DNA of 64,000 nucleotides, taken from positions 62,001-126,000 of the forward strand of contig JARBJD010000159.1 in the NCBI GenBank assembly GCA_033064195.1, written 5' to 3'. The notes beneath the pieces were generated by a model. The model was not told the origin of the DNA and searched no databases. It saw only the letters and a list, made by a program, of their open reading frames with translations. The DNA comes from Blattamonas nauphoetae (lineage: Eukaryota > Preaxostyla > Oxymonadida). Made by a program: the position numbers and the translations under genes. This document shows positions 21,789-34,273 of this stretch, piece after piece. Positions within the stretch are counted from its first letter, which is position 1, and each line of letters opens with the position of its first letter.

Positions 21789-22545
21789 TTTTCGACTTTT
21801 GCTCTTGTGCAAATGGTTCACAACGGTTTTAAACGGTCTGCCATCCACTTATGACATTCATGATTCTCTTTTCATTGCACATTTCCTCAACGCAAATAAC
21901 CTGAACTCGATCTCCTTCTCTTTTCTTTGATTCTCCTTCTCATCTTGATTTTCTTTCATTAATGCCCATTGTTCTTTCATTTTTCGAAATTCATTTCGAT
22001 AGGTGCATATCTTTCTCGGTTTTCAGGTCTCCAACTCATGATTGTTGCCACTCTCTTCATGGTCATTTTATCTCTCTTCCGAGTTGTTCATTGAGTCTCA
22101 TTCATGACATACCAGTCTTTTCTTGTCTCAATCCAACTTGCATCCTCACAGGATCATCGTCACAAACGCACCCCGATCTCACTCCGCCACATCCATTCGT
22201 TTCTGTCTCCTCTAACAACGACCAGTCTATTTTTACCTTTCATAGGATTCACCACACATTTTTGAACCTTCATATGTGGATCCTTGTCGAAGAAGAGGTG
22301 TCCTTCTTCCAAGCACTCCTTAGAGAAGAAAAATCAACTATGAATTTCGAAAAATGAAAGAACAATGGGCATTAATGAAAGAAAATCAAGATGAGAAGGA
22401 GAATCAAAGAAAAAAGAAGGAGATCGAGTTCAGGTTATTTGCGTTGAGGAAATGTGCAATGAAAAGAGAATCATGATTGTCATAAGTGGATGGCAGACCG
22501 TTTAAAACCGTTGTGAACCATTTGCACAAGAGCAAAAGTCGAAAA
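21789..22545. repeat. Inverted repeat, 206-bp arms (21789..21994 and 22340..22545)
   Basis: The two arms are reverse complements over about 206 bp with very few mismatches; one end word is TTTCGACTTTTGCTCTTG. They flank about 345 bases with no clear gene. This is the third long inverted repeat within 3.6 kb. The arms differ in sequence from those of the other two, so these are three separate elements or duplications, not one repeat family. Confidence 0.88.
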
Positions 22546-22821
22546 AAGTTGAACCTGTGAATTGAGGATATCGGAAAAGGACGTATAGGTGCATTTCACA
22601 CATGATACCGATTCTTATCAGCGCTTTTTGTTGGAAAATGGAAAATTATACACGATAACGTCTCGACAACCATTCATGATCTACTCACCAGAATCCCTGG
22701 TTGTTTGCGTGTGACAAAGCCTTGTGAAACGATGAAATGACGATAAGGGGGAGTACTGTCTCAGGAGAGACAGATGTGAGGATGACAGAGTGTGCGACTG
22801 AGACGGAGAATCACAGGAAAG
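22546..22821. other. Intergenic flank
   Basis: About 275 bases between the third inverted repeat and the end of the kinase gene. No gene, RNA or repeat was recognised. Confidence 0.4.
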
Positions 22822-25324
22822 TCAGAACTGTTCGTTTCGATGAACTGTCAGAAGATGGTAGCACAGAGAATCGATTTTATCGCGAAAACCACACAACGGA
22901 CAGTGTAGATGGTTTTGTGGATCGTTAAGTGGTTTTTTGCAGCTTTGGGTGTGTTGGACGATATAACTGGGATCATGAGATCTCGAGCAGCGACTACAAT
23001 CCACTTTTTGGATGTTGTGTTCTAAAACATGTTCTTTGAACTTCTTCCGGTCTTCGAAAGCAAAGCAGAACGGACAGAGTATTTTATACGGACGAGAATC
23101 GGTTGTATGATCCTTCTTCTGATAGTGACGGAGGAGACCAAATCTGGTGTGTTCGTCTTTGCACGGTGGATCGCTTAATCGGCAATTCCAGAGAAGATTT
23201 TCACCCAGGATCTCTTTGAGATTGTCATAAAAGTCATGTTTGTGATCTTCGAGGACGTGCTTCCAGATATCGAGTGGTTTCATCGGACTGCACGAGCAGA
23301 GAGGACATGGGCATTGCTGTGTAAGATGTGCATTGTAGTAATTGCATACGAGAAGGACGTGTTTGATGAATGGCACGTCGTCGAGTCTGGTCGGGCAAAA
23401 CGGGCATTGGTATGTGTCCGATCGTTGCGGCTGAAAATGTCTCGGTTCGTTTTTCGTTGGTTCCTGCCGATCCCGATGTGCCTCCTTCAAATGTGTATCC
23501 ATGCGACTGATGGGAATACCGACTTTGCAGAATTCGCATGTCAGTTTGTCTTCCCGTTCTTTCACCTGTCGTGGTCTATTGAACTTTTTGGGTTGTGATT
23601 GCAAAGGAGTGGATGAAAGTGCAGAGGGAGAGGGTGAAGGAGCAAGACTGTCGAGGCTGTGTTGTGGTGAGGGATTGGAGGAGCATTGTGGATGGGATGA
23701 TTGTTGGGGTGAGGGATTGGAGGAGCATTGTGGATGGGATGATTGTTGGGGTGTGTCTGGGGGATGTTGAAGGGAATGGGGTGGTTGGTTGAAATAAGGA
23801 AAAAAGGCGGATTGGGATGGCGTGGGGAGTTGGGGTTGAGGATGAGGAGGCGACGGTTGCGGAGGAGAGGGAAGAGTTGGAGGAGGATGGAGCACTGGGG
23901 CGGGAGTGCCAGGCAGGGAGAGGAGAACTGTCATTTGTGTGTGGCCCGACAGGACGTCGTGTCGATTAGCGAATGTGGTGACGAGAGCAGGAAGTGTCTG
24001 AGTGGACAAGTTGATTTTTGACACCAGCTGTGCCTCTCTCTTCGCCATCTGAAACTCGTCCCACGACAGTTCACAGTTCGTCTCATTCAGTCCTACAAAC
24101 CAGCGATGGGTGATGAGATTCCGGTGAGCAGAGAGGCGATGGACGGGGTCGATATGGAGTGTATCGTTGATGAAGTCTCGACATTCGGCTGATACGTGCT
24201 GAGTGACTGGCGGGACTGGCTGATTCACTCTCCTGGGGGCAGCATGAAGAAGGAGAAGCAGCATACCTGTGCAGATCGAGAATGCTGCTGGACATGAACG
24301 GGTGTCTGAGCGGAGAAAGGAGAGAGAAGAGCACACGTTCCCTGCACAAGCTCGTACGCGATGCATCCGAGTGCCCAAATGTCGACGGAGTGCGAATACG
24401 AATCCTCGTTGAGTGCTTCAGGAGACTGGGAGGGTGACGGGAGAGAAGGGGGTGACGGGAAGGGGAGAACAGACCATGTAGAGGGGCGTGCTGGGGGAGT
24501 GAGAAGGAAGAGTGCAGACCCGCAGACGGTCAGATTCATTGACTCGCCATTTGAAGGGGCTTCTCCGATCTGTCGAAGGAGGCCATAGTCGGAGAGTAGG
24601 ACTCGGACTGTCTGTCGCCCAGGATCGTACGAGAGAAGGAGGTTGTCGGGTTTGATGTCGCTGGAAAAGATGTTGAAAGAATCACAAAAACCGATGAACA
24701 AAATTGTGAAGATGGAGCTGTGTGAGTCCATATGCTGAGGATGTGATATAAGCAGAGGAAGACATCATACCAATCATATAAATGATTTTTCTAGCAATTG
24801 TCTCAGGTATCCCGGTTTTTGTATTCTTTTCAATAATATCTCCTAGATTCTGCAATTTATAGAGTCACAATGGTAGACAAACCCCCCGGTCTGCATAGTC
24901 CATGAAAAAAACCATTTGTTTTGATTCTTGGTTTTGAAAAGCAGTGTATGTCAAAACAAGAAAACGATGGTTGGTAGACAATCTATAAAAGAAACAGTAT
25001 AAGGAAAGACTAACGTCTGAAGGTGTTGTGCCATGTTATATTCCTTTCTGGAGACATTTGGATCATCGACGATCTTGGCCGCTTGAATGGAGCCGTTATT
25101 CATCACAGCACAATAAACTCTAAGGAAAAAGTTGAAAAAAATGTTGGGATACCGCCCAAACTGTCCCTGACCTGCGAATAATCAGAGAAAAGACAAGTAA
25201 GAAAAAAAGGGAAATGTGAAACCAATTAATGCGTGCTCCTGAAAAACTAAATTGAAAAACAAGAACAAACTCGACAGGAGCATGCAACTAGCAGGTCTAC
25301 ATCGGAATAAATGATTTTCTCCAT
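22822..25324 (-). CDS. Ser/Thr protein kinase fused to a C-terminal C2H2-like zinc-finger array, 12 exons
   Basis: Eleven introns of 29-51 bp had to be removed to read this 704-residue protein. Exons are 25324..25276, 25246..25223, 25171..25153, 25119..25015, 24982..24883, 24849..24771, 24734..24692, 24660..24520, 24490..24475, 24425..24337, 24305..24267 and 24232..22822. The joined kinase domain is complete: IGQGQFGRVY glycine loop, AAKI lysine, KEYNMAQHL glutamate, HRDIKPDN catalytic loop, SDYG in place of DFG, GTPLYMSPEAL activation segment, DIWALGC, and a final helix ending DPVHRLSA. The second part is Pro/Ser-rich, then has repeated C-x2-C...H-x3-5-H/C units such as CEFCKVGIPISRMDTHLKEA and CPFCPTRLDDVPFIKH. 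Kinase plus this finger array is unusual. The finger function (nucleic acid or ubiquitin) is unknown. Confidence 0.88.
23669..23752 (-). repeat. 42-bp tandem duplication inside the kinase linker
   Basis: Two identical 42-bp units (23669..23710 and 23711..23752) encode a doubled 14-residue Ser/Pro/Gln unit, SHPQCSSNPSPQQS, in the disordered linker between kinase and zinc fingers. The length is a multiple of three, so the frame is kept. Perfect identity indicates recent slippage. Confidence 0.85.
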
Positions 25325-25518
25325 TGGTGGATTTTGATCAACCCACAAGATTCTTTATCTCATTGTGATGACTCAAATCCGTCATTGTGGATTGACATGG
25401 GGCAGAATAATCAATTAATTTGATGGCTCGACTTTTCAGAAAAAAATGGGCGATCGTGCCTTTTCGTTATGAGAAACAAGTTTCTCCATATGAAATGATT
25501 GGAGAACGTGTTTCCCTC

Positions 25519-28500
25519 TTAATCCATATCATCGTCGTAAGCACTACCTCTCAGTTCTTTCCTGAGCTCCTGCATTTTCCTCCGAAGCATCGATCCGCAG
25601 GCTGTCAGTGAGAGGATGGACTTGGTCTCCTCTGGGGTGAACTCAAAGGCTTCGGTCAGCTGGTCGAGGACGAAGTGCAGATACGAGTCGTGGCTCTCCG
25701 TTTCCCAGCTGGTCTGGATTGTCCGGTCCCAGTTTGTCAACGCCACAGCATCGATCCCCAGCTGCGCCACACAAAATGGAGCAACACGAGGGTCGTTTCG
25801 ATTCTGCAGCAGCAGGGCGAATAGAGGCTCGATGCAGCGGTAGGCGTTCTGGAAGCGGTCGGCGAACGAGTTCTTGTCGTTCGCGAGTTGTTTGGACATA
25901 AGCACAAAGAGGCGGACGGCACCAGCGACGACGTGATGTGTGAAGGCCTCCTCCAGCTGATCCAGCTGGAACGAGTTCTGAATGTTGAGGGCGAGGGATT
26001 CTGTGGTCTCTTCGATGATTTGTTCTTCGGTTGGGTTGGATGCTGTGAAGAGAACATACATGGCCTTCTGCTTTAGAAGCTCGTCGAGGAACATCTGCAG
26101 GTCGTCGCCGTGTTCGCTGGCGCTGATGATGCCGTGCATATCGTTCAGGCGAGTGTGGTTGGTGTGGATCATTTGCGAAAGCAGTGCAGATCCCGTCATT
26201 TCTTGTTGTTCATCGGCATTCAATTCGATGTCACCAACTGCCATCAAAGTCTGTTTCTTCACCCATTCGAAGCTCGACACTCTGATCTGCTCGATGACTT
26301 CCACAGCCCGACTTTTGTCCTCGTTGAGGACATTCTCCAATGCGAACATGACACGGTCACCAGGCAGGTTGAACACGCGCGCCAATGGAATGAAGTCGAC
26401 TGGGCGGATCTTCTGCTGCTCGAGTCCCTCTGTGAGAGTGATCTGCATCGCGAGGGACAGAAGCCTCTGGAACAGCCTGTTTGTGATGGTGTTGTTGAGG
26501 AGATGGACAGCGAAGGGTGGCGGGAACTCGTGGAGAGTGAAGACCAAAGGAGTGGACAGCTTGGCACTTCCGTTCTCCTGCATCTTCTTCATCGCGAGGG
26601 AGAACGAGTCGTTCATCAAGCCCTCCTTCATGACCTCTGTCACTTCTCCTGCCTTCTTTCTCCTCGAGTTGTAGATGCGGCCTTCGTAGTAGAACGACGC
26701 GAGGCAGTCCACACATTCGCTGAACGCGGTCGTCCTGTTTGCGATGTACTCAGCCAGGAACGACTTCATCCGCATGATGAGAGGCACTTCCTCGGGCTTC
26801 TCGCCGGGGCGGATCTCCCACTGGGCGAGCACGTAACTCAGCAGCTCGGACAGGACGCGGCGGGTAATGCACACCATCATCCGATCACCCACCTTGCCTT
26901 TCAGGTTCAGCTGACCAATCATCTTCGGTGTGATGCGGGCAGTGTCGCTCATGATTTGGTTTGTCAGGTCGCCCACAAACTTGAGGTGCCCATCAATCGA
27001 GTCCTCCAGTTCCGGCACAGGGCTGGGCGAGGGGAGAGGAACGGACTCGTCGAAGGTGTCGGTGTCCCCGTCCGTGGTGGAGTACAGGTAAGCCACGGTG
27101 TCGTCCATGACGTCTTCTTCGACTGCTTTCGGCTTCGCTGCCAGTTTGTCCTTCCAGCTCATCTTCTTCTCAGGTGGAGCAGAGGACTGGCTGGGGTTGT
27201 ACGAGAACTGCGTGTTGCGATCGTCTCTGCTGTCTTGGGTGTCTCTTCCGCCCTTCCGTTTGTCCTTGGGACCTCTGTCCTTTCCTCTTCTTTCGTGTTG
27301 TGGCCGGTTCTGCTGTTGTGTTTGTGGAGGAGGTGGCGGTCTGGTTTGGATGTTGGCGTTCTCGTACCGCTTGAATCCCCTCTTCTCGGCGGTTTCCATC
27401 ACATCAATCAGCGCATACTTTGTCTTGCTCGTCAGCTTCCCTCCGTCGATGAACGGCTGGAGGAAGGTGAGGAGCGAGGCGAACCTGTCGAAGGCTTCAT
27501 TCTGCATTTTGAACCCGATCTTCATCAGGAAGTGGGCGAGGGTCTCCAAATTGGAGTCGATGGGGGCTTCGGGTGTGGAGTCGAGGAGGAGGGTCTTGAT
27601 GCACTGCACAGCGACGTTCGGGGCGAGAATGGTGAGGTTCACGAGAATCCCGATGAATTCCACGTTGCCAAGAATGTCCAGTCTGTGGATCTCTTCCCAA
27701 TCGTTGATTTCTTTGGTGGTCATCGTTGCCCGCTGAGCATCGGTCAGGGGCTGGTGTGGTTTGTTGAAGAACTCATTTTGGCACTTCCGCACCAACACGT
27801 GTCGGAACACGGATTCCTGTGCGCGAGAAGGTTCAGTATTCTGTGTTGGAGATTGAACAGGGGAGTCCTGCGGTGTTTCGTCCTCCCACATTGTCCCGAG
27901 TTCTTTTTCGTGCTCTTTGATCGAGAGGCACACGTTGGCGTATAAAACTCTGAATTTGGCTTCCTGAATGGCTTTCTCATAAACAATATCAACCACCTGT
28001 GAGAGAACCTCGCGCGAGACGAGGACTCCAAACAGTTCATCGATAACATCTTGGAAGTTGTAGATGGTGATTTTGTTGAGCAGGGAGCGTGCAGCGTCGA
28101 GATAGTTCGTCTTGTCTCTCTTCTTTTTGAAGGCACGTTGAGCATCTGACTTGGATCCAAGTGCATCTGGGCCAGGACTTCCATAGGAGAAGGTGTTGTT
28201 CTGCCCAGGATGTTTGATGTGAGTAACCTTTGGTGGCGGGAGTGTTTCGAGATGAAAATCTTCCAATGGTCGTTGGGTATTCTTTGAAGCGAAGGAGAGA
28301 AGGGTCATGTAGGAATACGTGCTCGAATTCTCCTGAAGAGGAGAGTCGAACCAATCTGGGAATTTTCCCAGCTTTTTGAGTCGAAGAGGGAGCTTTCGTT
28401 GCAAAACATCAAATGAATCAGCAACCTTCGCCAGAGAGAACTCTTGCTCCGCTCCGTCGATGTCGGCAGGAGATTCGAAAGGTGTTGGTGTGAGCCCGGC

Positions 28501-29246
28501 GAACGGTGTGCTGTCTGAATCGGGAACTGAATCATCTGCTTGATCACTGTGACGAGGTTGGTAACGCGTTTGGTGTGGGCCTAGTGAAACTCCACTCACT
28601 GAAGGAATGCCCTCAATCAAGTTTGTGTTGAGCTCATCTGTTGCTTGCATAGCTTTTGGTTTCTGAAGAGGGACGGCTGTTGTAGCTGACGCTGGGTTCT
28701 TGGGGGCACTAGGTACGAATACCTTAGCCTTCTCAACCATAATGGTTTTAAGATCGATATCATCATGCTGGTTTGGAGTGACCAATGCTGGACTGCTGAA
28801 CAGTGGAGGGTTCTGCGGAGCAATCCTATACTGAGTTGCAGCTGGTGGGGCGAATATAGCATTGGGAGTCGGGACAGTTGAAGGAAATTCTGGTGTCGGT
28901 TCAGGAGGTGGAATTGGCTTCGATTTGGGGATGAATGGTTTGATTGCTTTAATATCTGCAGCGGGAAGTGCAGGTGTTGGATCAGGAGGTGCAACTGATT
29001 TCGATTTTGGTTTGAATTCCTTGGCATCAGGCTTAAAAACAATTTTGGTGTCGTTTTGAGTGTCAGCTGGAACAGGAGCTGTTTGTCTGTTCTGTGGAAC
29101 GAATTCCTTGATGGATGAAACGTCTTTCGTCTCAGAACTCGGAGGTGGAGGCTGTGTTGCTCTAGAAGAGGGATGATAAACTTCAATGAGACAAACTTCC
29201 TTGGTTGGAACGTTTTAGCTGTGGTATTGAATGGTATTGTACTCAT
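25519..29246 (-). CDS. Translation initiation factor eIF4G with PAM2-like repeats
   Basis: Scaffold linking cap-binding eIF4E, eIF4A and the ribosome. Exons are 29246..29197 and 29161..25519, with a 35-bp intron, giving 1,230 residues. The MIF4G domain starts near NYLDAARSLLNKITIYNFQD and includes FRVLYANVCLSIKEHEKELG. A Lys/Arg/Gln-rich linker and an MA3-like helical part follow (ITPKMIGQLNLKGKVGDRMM onward). Upstream, YSYMTLLSF fits the eIF4E-binding pattern Y-x4-L-hydrophobic. The first ~190 residues hold five copies of [AI]-K-x-F-x-P (AKTFQP, IKEFVP, AKEFKP, IKPFIP, AKVFVP), resembling the PAM2 motif that binds the MLLE domain of poly(A)-binding protein. The ATG at 29246 is supported by the short first exon, which already carries repeat 1. 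The gene ends with an acidic YDDDMD tail. Confidence 0.88.
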
Positions 29247-29470
29247 AGGTTCTTGTGTGAACGAAATGTCTTCAAATGTGAAAAAGAAACGAAAAAAACA
29301 CGATCAAAACCATAACCGTGACCACAGAACTTTAGTATTCACTAAATCATCGTCCATTCTGAACGAAATTGCTCTGATGAAAGGTATAACGGGAATAAAT
29401 GTTGAATACATTTCCAAATAGACGATATACATTAAATTGCGGACAGAACGAAGATGAAAGGAGAGAAATA

Positions 29471-31810
29471 TCAGACATCCTGAACACACAACGAGTTCGA
29501 GAAAATGACCTGAGATACAGAGTTATCAAACTGGATCATCAAGAGACGGTCTAAAACATCAACTGATTTGGAGATGGTGGTCATGAGGCGGTCGACTTGT
29601 CTGGCGACCAGCCCGATTCCATCAGCCTCCTCATCGTCCCGCCCGAGAAGCGAAAGCAGGTGGGCGTATGCGTGGGTGTCCATCACCTGGCTGAGCAGGA
29701 TCTTCAGCAGATTTACATATGCAGGCGAATGTTCATCTGGACTGTGTTCTAACTGCTGCAGGACAGCCAGCCACAGCGCAAGGAGATGCTTGTGGGTGGT
29801 TGTGGAGGCAGCGTGGGGCGAGTCTGTCGACCAGGTGTGACGGAGGAAGCAATGAAGGACGTTGTTGGTGACGAGGAGTGCAGAGAGAGTGTACGACCTC
29901 GTGGCCAGGGAGTGCGAGAGAAGAATACACTCGTGTCGGCATTTCCAAGACAGTGAGAGGAAACATGTGTTGACCATTCTGAAGAAGGGGAGACCTGCTG
30001 GGTCTGCGACAAGCAGAGGAGTGGCAATGAGCAGACACAAGTTCTCTTCCGACGATGTGGCAATCACTCGCATTACAAACAACGAAGTGCGCGCGATGGA
30101 GCAAGACACCTTCGTCCCAACACGCAGCACGCTGAGCTGGTCTTCGTCATCGCTCGCTCCATTCATCACATTCCAACTGATCTGCTGAGAGAACTCCCAC
30201 AGCCATTTCAGATCGCACGGGACACTTTCTGAAGAGCGAGTCCACAAATCTTCGTAGAATGGCCGGGACAGCAAGTCCTGCTTGGGAAGAGTGGTGACTT
30301 GCTCCAGAACGGTGCTGATCGTCCAGTTCAACAGATGGAGAAGTGTCTTCACCTCGTTCGTCCCCACACCAGATTCCTCGCCATCCTCCACACACATCGC
30401 GGCGAGAGTCAGAGCAGAAGCACACAGTTTACCGCGCATCTCAGCAATGTCCAGCTTCAGTCGGACATGCTTCTGGATCTGGAGTGACGGGGACTGTGGA
30501 GAGCGGGCGACAATCTCTGAAAGACCAGAGACTGAGTGATGGATGGTGTCGTCAGGGAGCTGCGACAAGTGTCGGAGGTGCAGCTGGTGGGCAACGAGAG
30601 TCTGCTCCAGGAGAGACATGGTCTTCCCAAAGTGAGATTCGTAGAGTTTCAGCAGAACATCAAGAAACGACGAGTGATGCGTCTCGCTGCGTGTGGGGTG
30701 AGGATGGTGGAAGCGGAACGGAACGAGAAGAGACTTGACAAGAGCTCTGTCTCTTTTGAGGAAGACAACGAGGAGGGACAGGGCAAACTGGACGATCACA
30801 TAACTCGAAGACAACAGACAGAAAGCAGTGAGAGGAAGGAAGACGCGGATGATGTTGTCGAGAAGGGGAGAGTCAAGCACTGCAGGGAGGAGCGTGAGGA
30901 CGTCGAGGATAAGGTTCTCGTCCTGCTCGAAGTCGACGGTGAATGTGTCGGTGGATGGGTCGTATGTTGGCTGTGGTTTGCGAACGGCACCTTCGAAGAG
31001 AGTGGAGAGTGTGAGGAAGAATGGTTCGCTGAAATAGAATGGTGCCTCGTTGGGACAGCAATGAGCAATTTGTGTGAGGCAACGGAGAGACTGGGAGGGA
31101 AAGATGGCAGAACGGGAGATAGTTTGAGGAAACGTCGGCATACCTGTGATTGAGTGGACGGATCTGGTGAACGGAGATAGTGGTGGAGAACGGTTCCGAT
31201 CGGTGTCGATAAGACGTTTCCACATGTGATGAGAGGACTAAGGGCTGATGACAGAATGAAACGAAGCAAGACGGGCAGACTAAGTCGTTCAAGGAAGTTG
31301 AGGACGATGCTCTGTGAACAGGTGAATAACAAATAAAGCATACTGACAAAGAGTCACAATTGATGTATTGAAGAGAATTAGAGACAATATCAATGCCATT
31401 TGAGACAAAGAACATCTCAATAGCTTCTGGGTCCGAATCTGAAGAGATCAAGCATGAATGATGGAAGATGTTGACATACCAAAAACATCGAGAAGAACTT
31501 GAAACGAAAGCTCGATTTTAAAGGAATCCTGTGAGTCAAAATCCTTCAGAATTTGGTGTATTCGGGACGCCGCGGAGACTTTAAAACAGTGGAGATCTTT
31601 GGAAAGAGATGCGATGGATTCCGTAAGATTTGATTGATTTCGAATTCCTTTCTCAGATTGGTGCTTAGAGAACGAGTTCTGTTCGGTGTTAAGATGTTCC
31701 CGGCGAGAAAAACGGAGTGAGAGATGAGATGAGTCATTCTTCGGCTCAACGATGTTAGAATCGTCATAACCGGAGAATTGAATTATATTACGTTCAAAAT
31801 ATGGAATCAT
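29471..31810 (-). CDS. Unrecognised 737-residue all-helical protein, four exons
   Basis: Exons 31810..31480, 31438..31344, 31311..31144 and 31090..29471 join through introns of 41, 32 and 53 bp into one frame of 738 codons, starting at an ATG. Beyond a polar N-terminus the protein is Leu-rich and helical throughout, with paired amphipathic helices such as LNFLERLSLPVLLRFILSSA and LTLLPAVLDSPLLDNIIRVF, as in HEAT- or importin-like folds. I see no transmembrane topology or catalytic motif. The start codon lies 234 bp from that of the TPR gene on the other strand. Function is not assigned; a HEAT-like fold is an impression from helix spacing only. Confidence 0.68.
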
Positions 31811-32044
31811 CGGGAACTAGACCTAAGTGGTGTTGGAGATGACGACGTAAGAATTTATGATGGGTGATTACTTTGAGGATTTTATTTTATGGGTCACATT
31901 CAACAACTTTTCAATACGGATGTCGTTCGATGTATGTTCACGTTTATCTGTTCCTTTCACCTTTGAAATTGACATTTTTTTCTGTCTTGTTGCTTTCTAT
32001 CTCAGCTTGCCACCATCAAAGCCAACAAAACAAATCCATATGCG
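31811..32044. promoter_or_regulatory. Divergent promoter region
   Basis: These 234 bases separate the start codons of the helical protein (minus) and the TPR protein (plus), so they should hold both promoters. T-rich tracts are present. No specific element was recognised. Confidence 0.4.
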
Positions 32045-34031
32045 ATGCTCAAACCAGAGAATGAGATACGCTTCAACACAACTCCAGTTCGTAGAGGTCT
32101 CTCATCGTACGCCAATCAAACATTAACAACGAATACTGCTGTTCAAATGTCCGCATCATCTCCAACACAGACAAATCAGCCTGTTACTCGTTCATTTTCG
32201 GGTGAAGTTCAATCTACCCCAGCAGAACAAACACAAAGTGGTACATATGGTGCAATGGAAAAAACACAGAAGAGGGAGACAGCTAGAGCACAGTCAACTG
32301 CTACACCTAAGAAACAATCCAAACAAACCACTCAATCAACGAACCCCGAAGATTTCCGTCGCATTCTTTTCCAGACACAGCGTGAAATGTTGAATAAAAC
32401 CAACGCAATAGTTCGCCAGAACAATCAGCAACGAAGGAGCAACTATCGAGTCTCTGTGGGCCAAGCCGTCGAAGAACGAGCCCCTCCCGTTGAAGATACT
32501 ACACCTGTCCTCCCAAATGAAATTCCTACAAATACAATTTATTCGCCAGCGTTCGTTGCTCTGGCTCAACAGCCTGATGTTCGAGAGAAAGTTCAGACAA
32601 TGGAAAAACAACGCCAAATTAATGAAAGGAAGGTTCAATTACGATCAACCGATGAATTTCTCAATTCACAGCCACCACCTGCGTCACCTAAGAATCCAAC
32701 AGTGAAAGGAAGTGTCCCAACTGGAACAGCAAATCTGTCAGGATCAGGAAACTTCGCTAATTCGTCTTTCAGAAAGACTAAATCTGCCCCACTTCATGGA
32801 ATTGCACGTGTTCATCAGGAAGAAGGAACGGGCACTGTCACAGTCCGCGGTGGAATGCATTCGGGTGCTACAAAAGTGAAAGAAATGACGAAAGACAAAG
32901 CAAGTCGAACTAAAGCAGTCTCCGAACTCCCCATTCCACTGTACTGCAGTACCAACGATTTTCTTGCATCGACAGGATGCCCATTGCCTCCACCCTCTCG
33001 AAAGCTTGTGTATGCCACCAACCTCCTTGAAAAGAACACCGGAAAATCCAATGTCAATGTCCGTGATTATGAACTTCTTGTCGAGACGACAAACAGATTG
33101 GGGCAAACAAAGCAAGAAATGTCCAGTCTTTATTCTGTTGGAGTGTTGTACGATAATCAAAGTCGGTACAAAGAAAGTGTCAAAAAGTATGAGCGAATGA
33201 GCACTCTTGCAAAACGAAGCAACAATCGGATGGCATATGTTTGTTTTTTCCTTCGCAATTCCATCTGTTCAGACCATCGCTCTCAATGCTCTCGGAAACT
33301 CCCTCTTCTTCATTGGGACTGCTGAATCCCTCGAACGCTCACATGCCTGCCATTACGAGCATAGCACATTGGCACAAACTCCTCGAGATCGTTTTGTTTC
33401 ATTCTCGAATGTCGGGCTCGTCTTGGTTAGTCTGGGGGACGAAAGAGAAGGAAGCGAATGGATGAAGCGTGCTTTGGGAGTGATGGCAGAAGAAGATCCT
33501 GTGGATGGGGCGAGACAGGATGAGAACGAGAAGCCGAACAAAAGCGAGGGGGATGGGATGGTCACGCAGGAGGATGAACTGCACACCCTCGGCCTTCTCA
33601 CTCAAATCATGTATTATCTGCTGAGTGAAGAAAAAGAACAGCGAGATGAAGAGGCAACACTAAACGCCGGTGGTGGTAAGTCAGGAACGGGAGAGGAGGA
33701 GGCAGGAGAGGAAGAGAACGAAGAAGACGGTTTTCATCAGGAGCTGAACCTCCTCCGATCTTGTCTCGAACGACAGCTGCAGCTTTCTCTTCAAATGCAG
33801 GGAACGCAGCAGTCGCTGAACACCACCCACACTCTCAATATGATTGGGCAGCTCGATTTGTTGGAAGGAAAGGTCGATACCGCGTACGAGAAGTATGAGC
33901 TTGCCCGAAAGATCTCACTTGAGTCTGGCGATTCAAAGAGGTCGAACGAATCAAAAATTGGTGTTGCCCTAATCATGGGGAACGAAAAGATGAAAGGAAT
34001 CTTAGATCAGATGAAATCCAAAAAGACTTGA
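32045..34031 (+). CDS. Tetratricopeptide-repeat protein with disordered N-terminus, two exons
   Basis: Exons 32045..33238 and 33273..34031 join through a 34-bp phase-0 intron and give 650 residues. The N-terminal half is Ser/Thr/Gln-rich. The C-terminal half has TPR-like helix pairs: SSLYSVGVLYDNQSRYKESV, then TIALNALGNSLFFIG and RFVSFSNVGLVLVSLGDERE, and finally LNMIGQLDLLEGKVDTAYEK. The splice falls between two repeat helices and removes a frame that would otherwise end in a stop. A charged Glu/Gly-rich insert interrupts the repeats. Probably a scaffold; the partner is unknown. I considered an axonemal TTC-type protein but cannot support one. Confidence 0.78.
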
Positions 34032-34273
34032 TATTTCTTTAAATTCTTCATTTCTCACTTCAGTATGTTTGATTTACAATGAGCAAACAGATCTATCAAG
34101 ATCGAAATAACGAACTGGGCTTTCACAAAACGGCAACATGGGCAGGATCATTGTCACAGTCTGTTTTGAAGAAAGCTTGTTCTCAGATTATTTTTCACGT
34201 TTTCTCTTTACAATCGATGGGTTCATTCATTCATCCAATTTTGTGTTGCTTTATTCCGTATTGTTCAGATAAA

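Noticed and set aside
18995-22545. CRISPR or satellite array
   Set aside because: The repeats are inverted and long, not short, direct and evenly spaced, and this is a eukaryotic genome.
26110-27945. A 611-codon open frame on the plus strand across the eIF4G gene
   Set aside because: It is antisense to a well-supported coding region and has no protein-like pattern. It arises from the base composition of the real gene.
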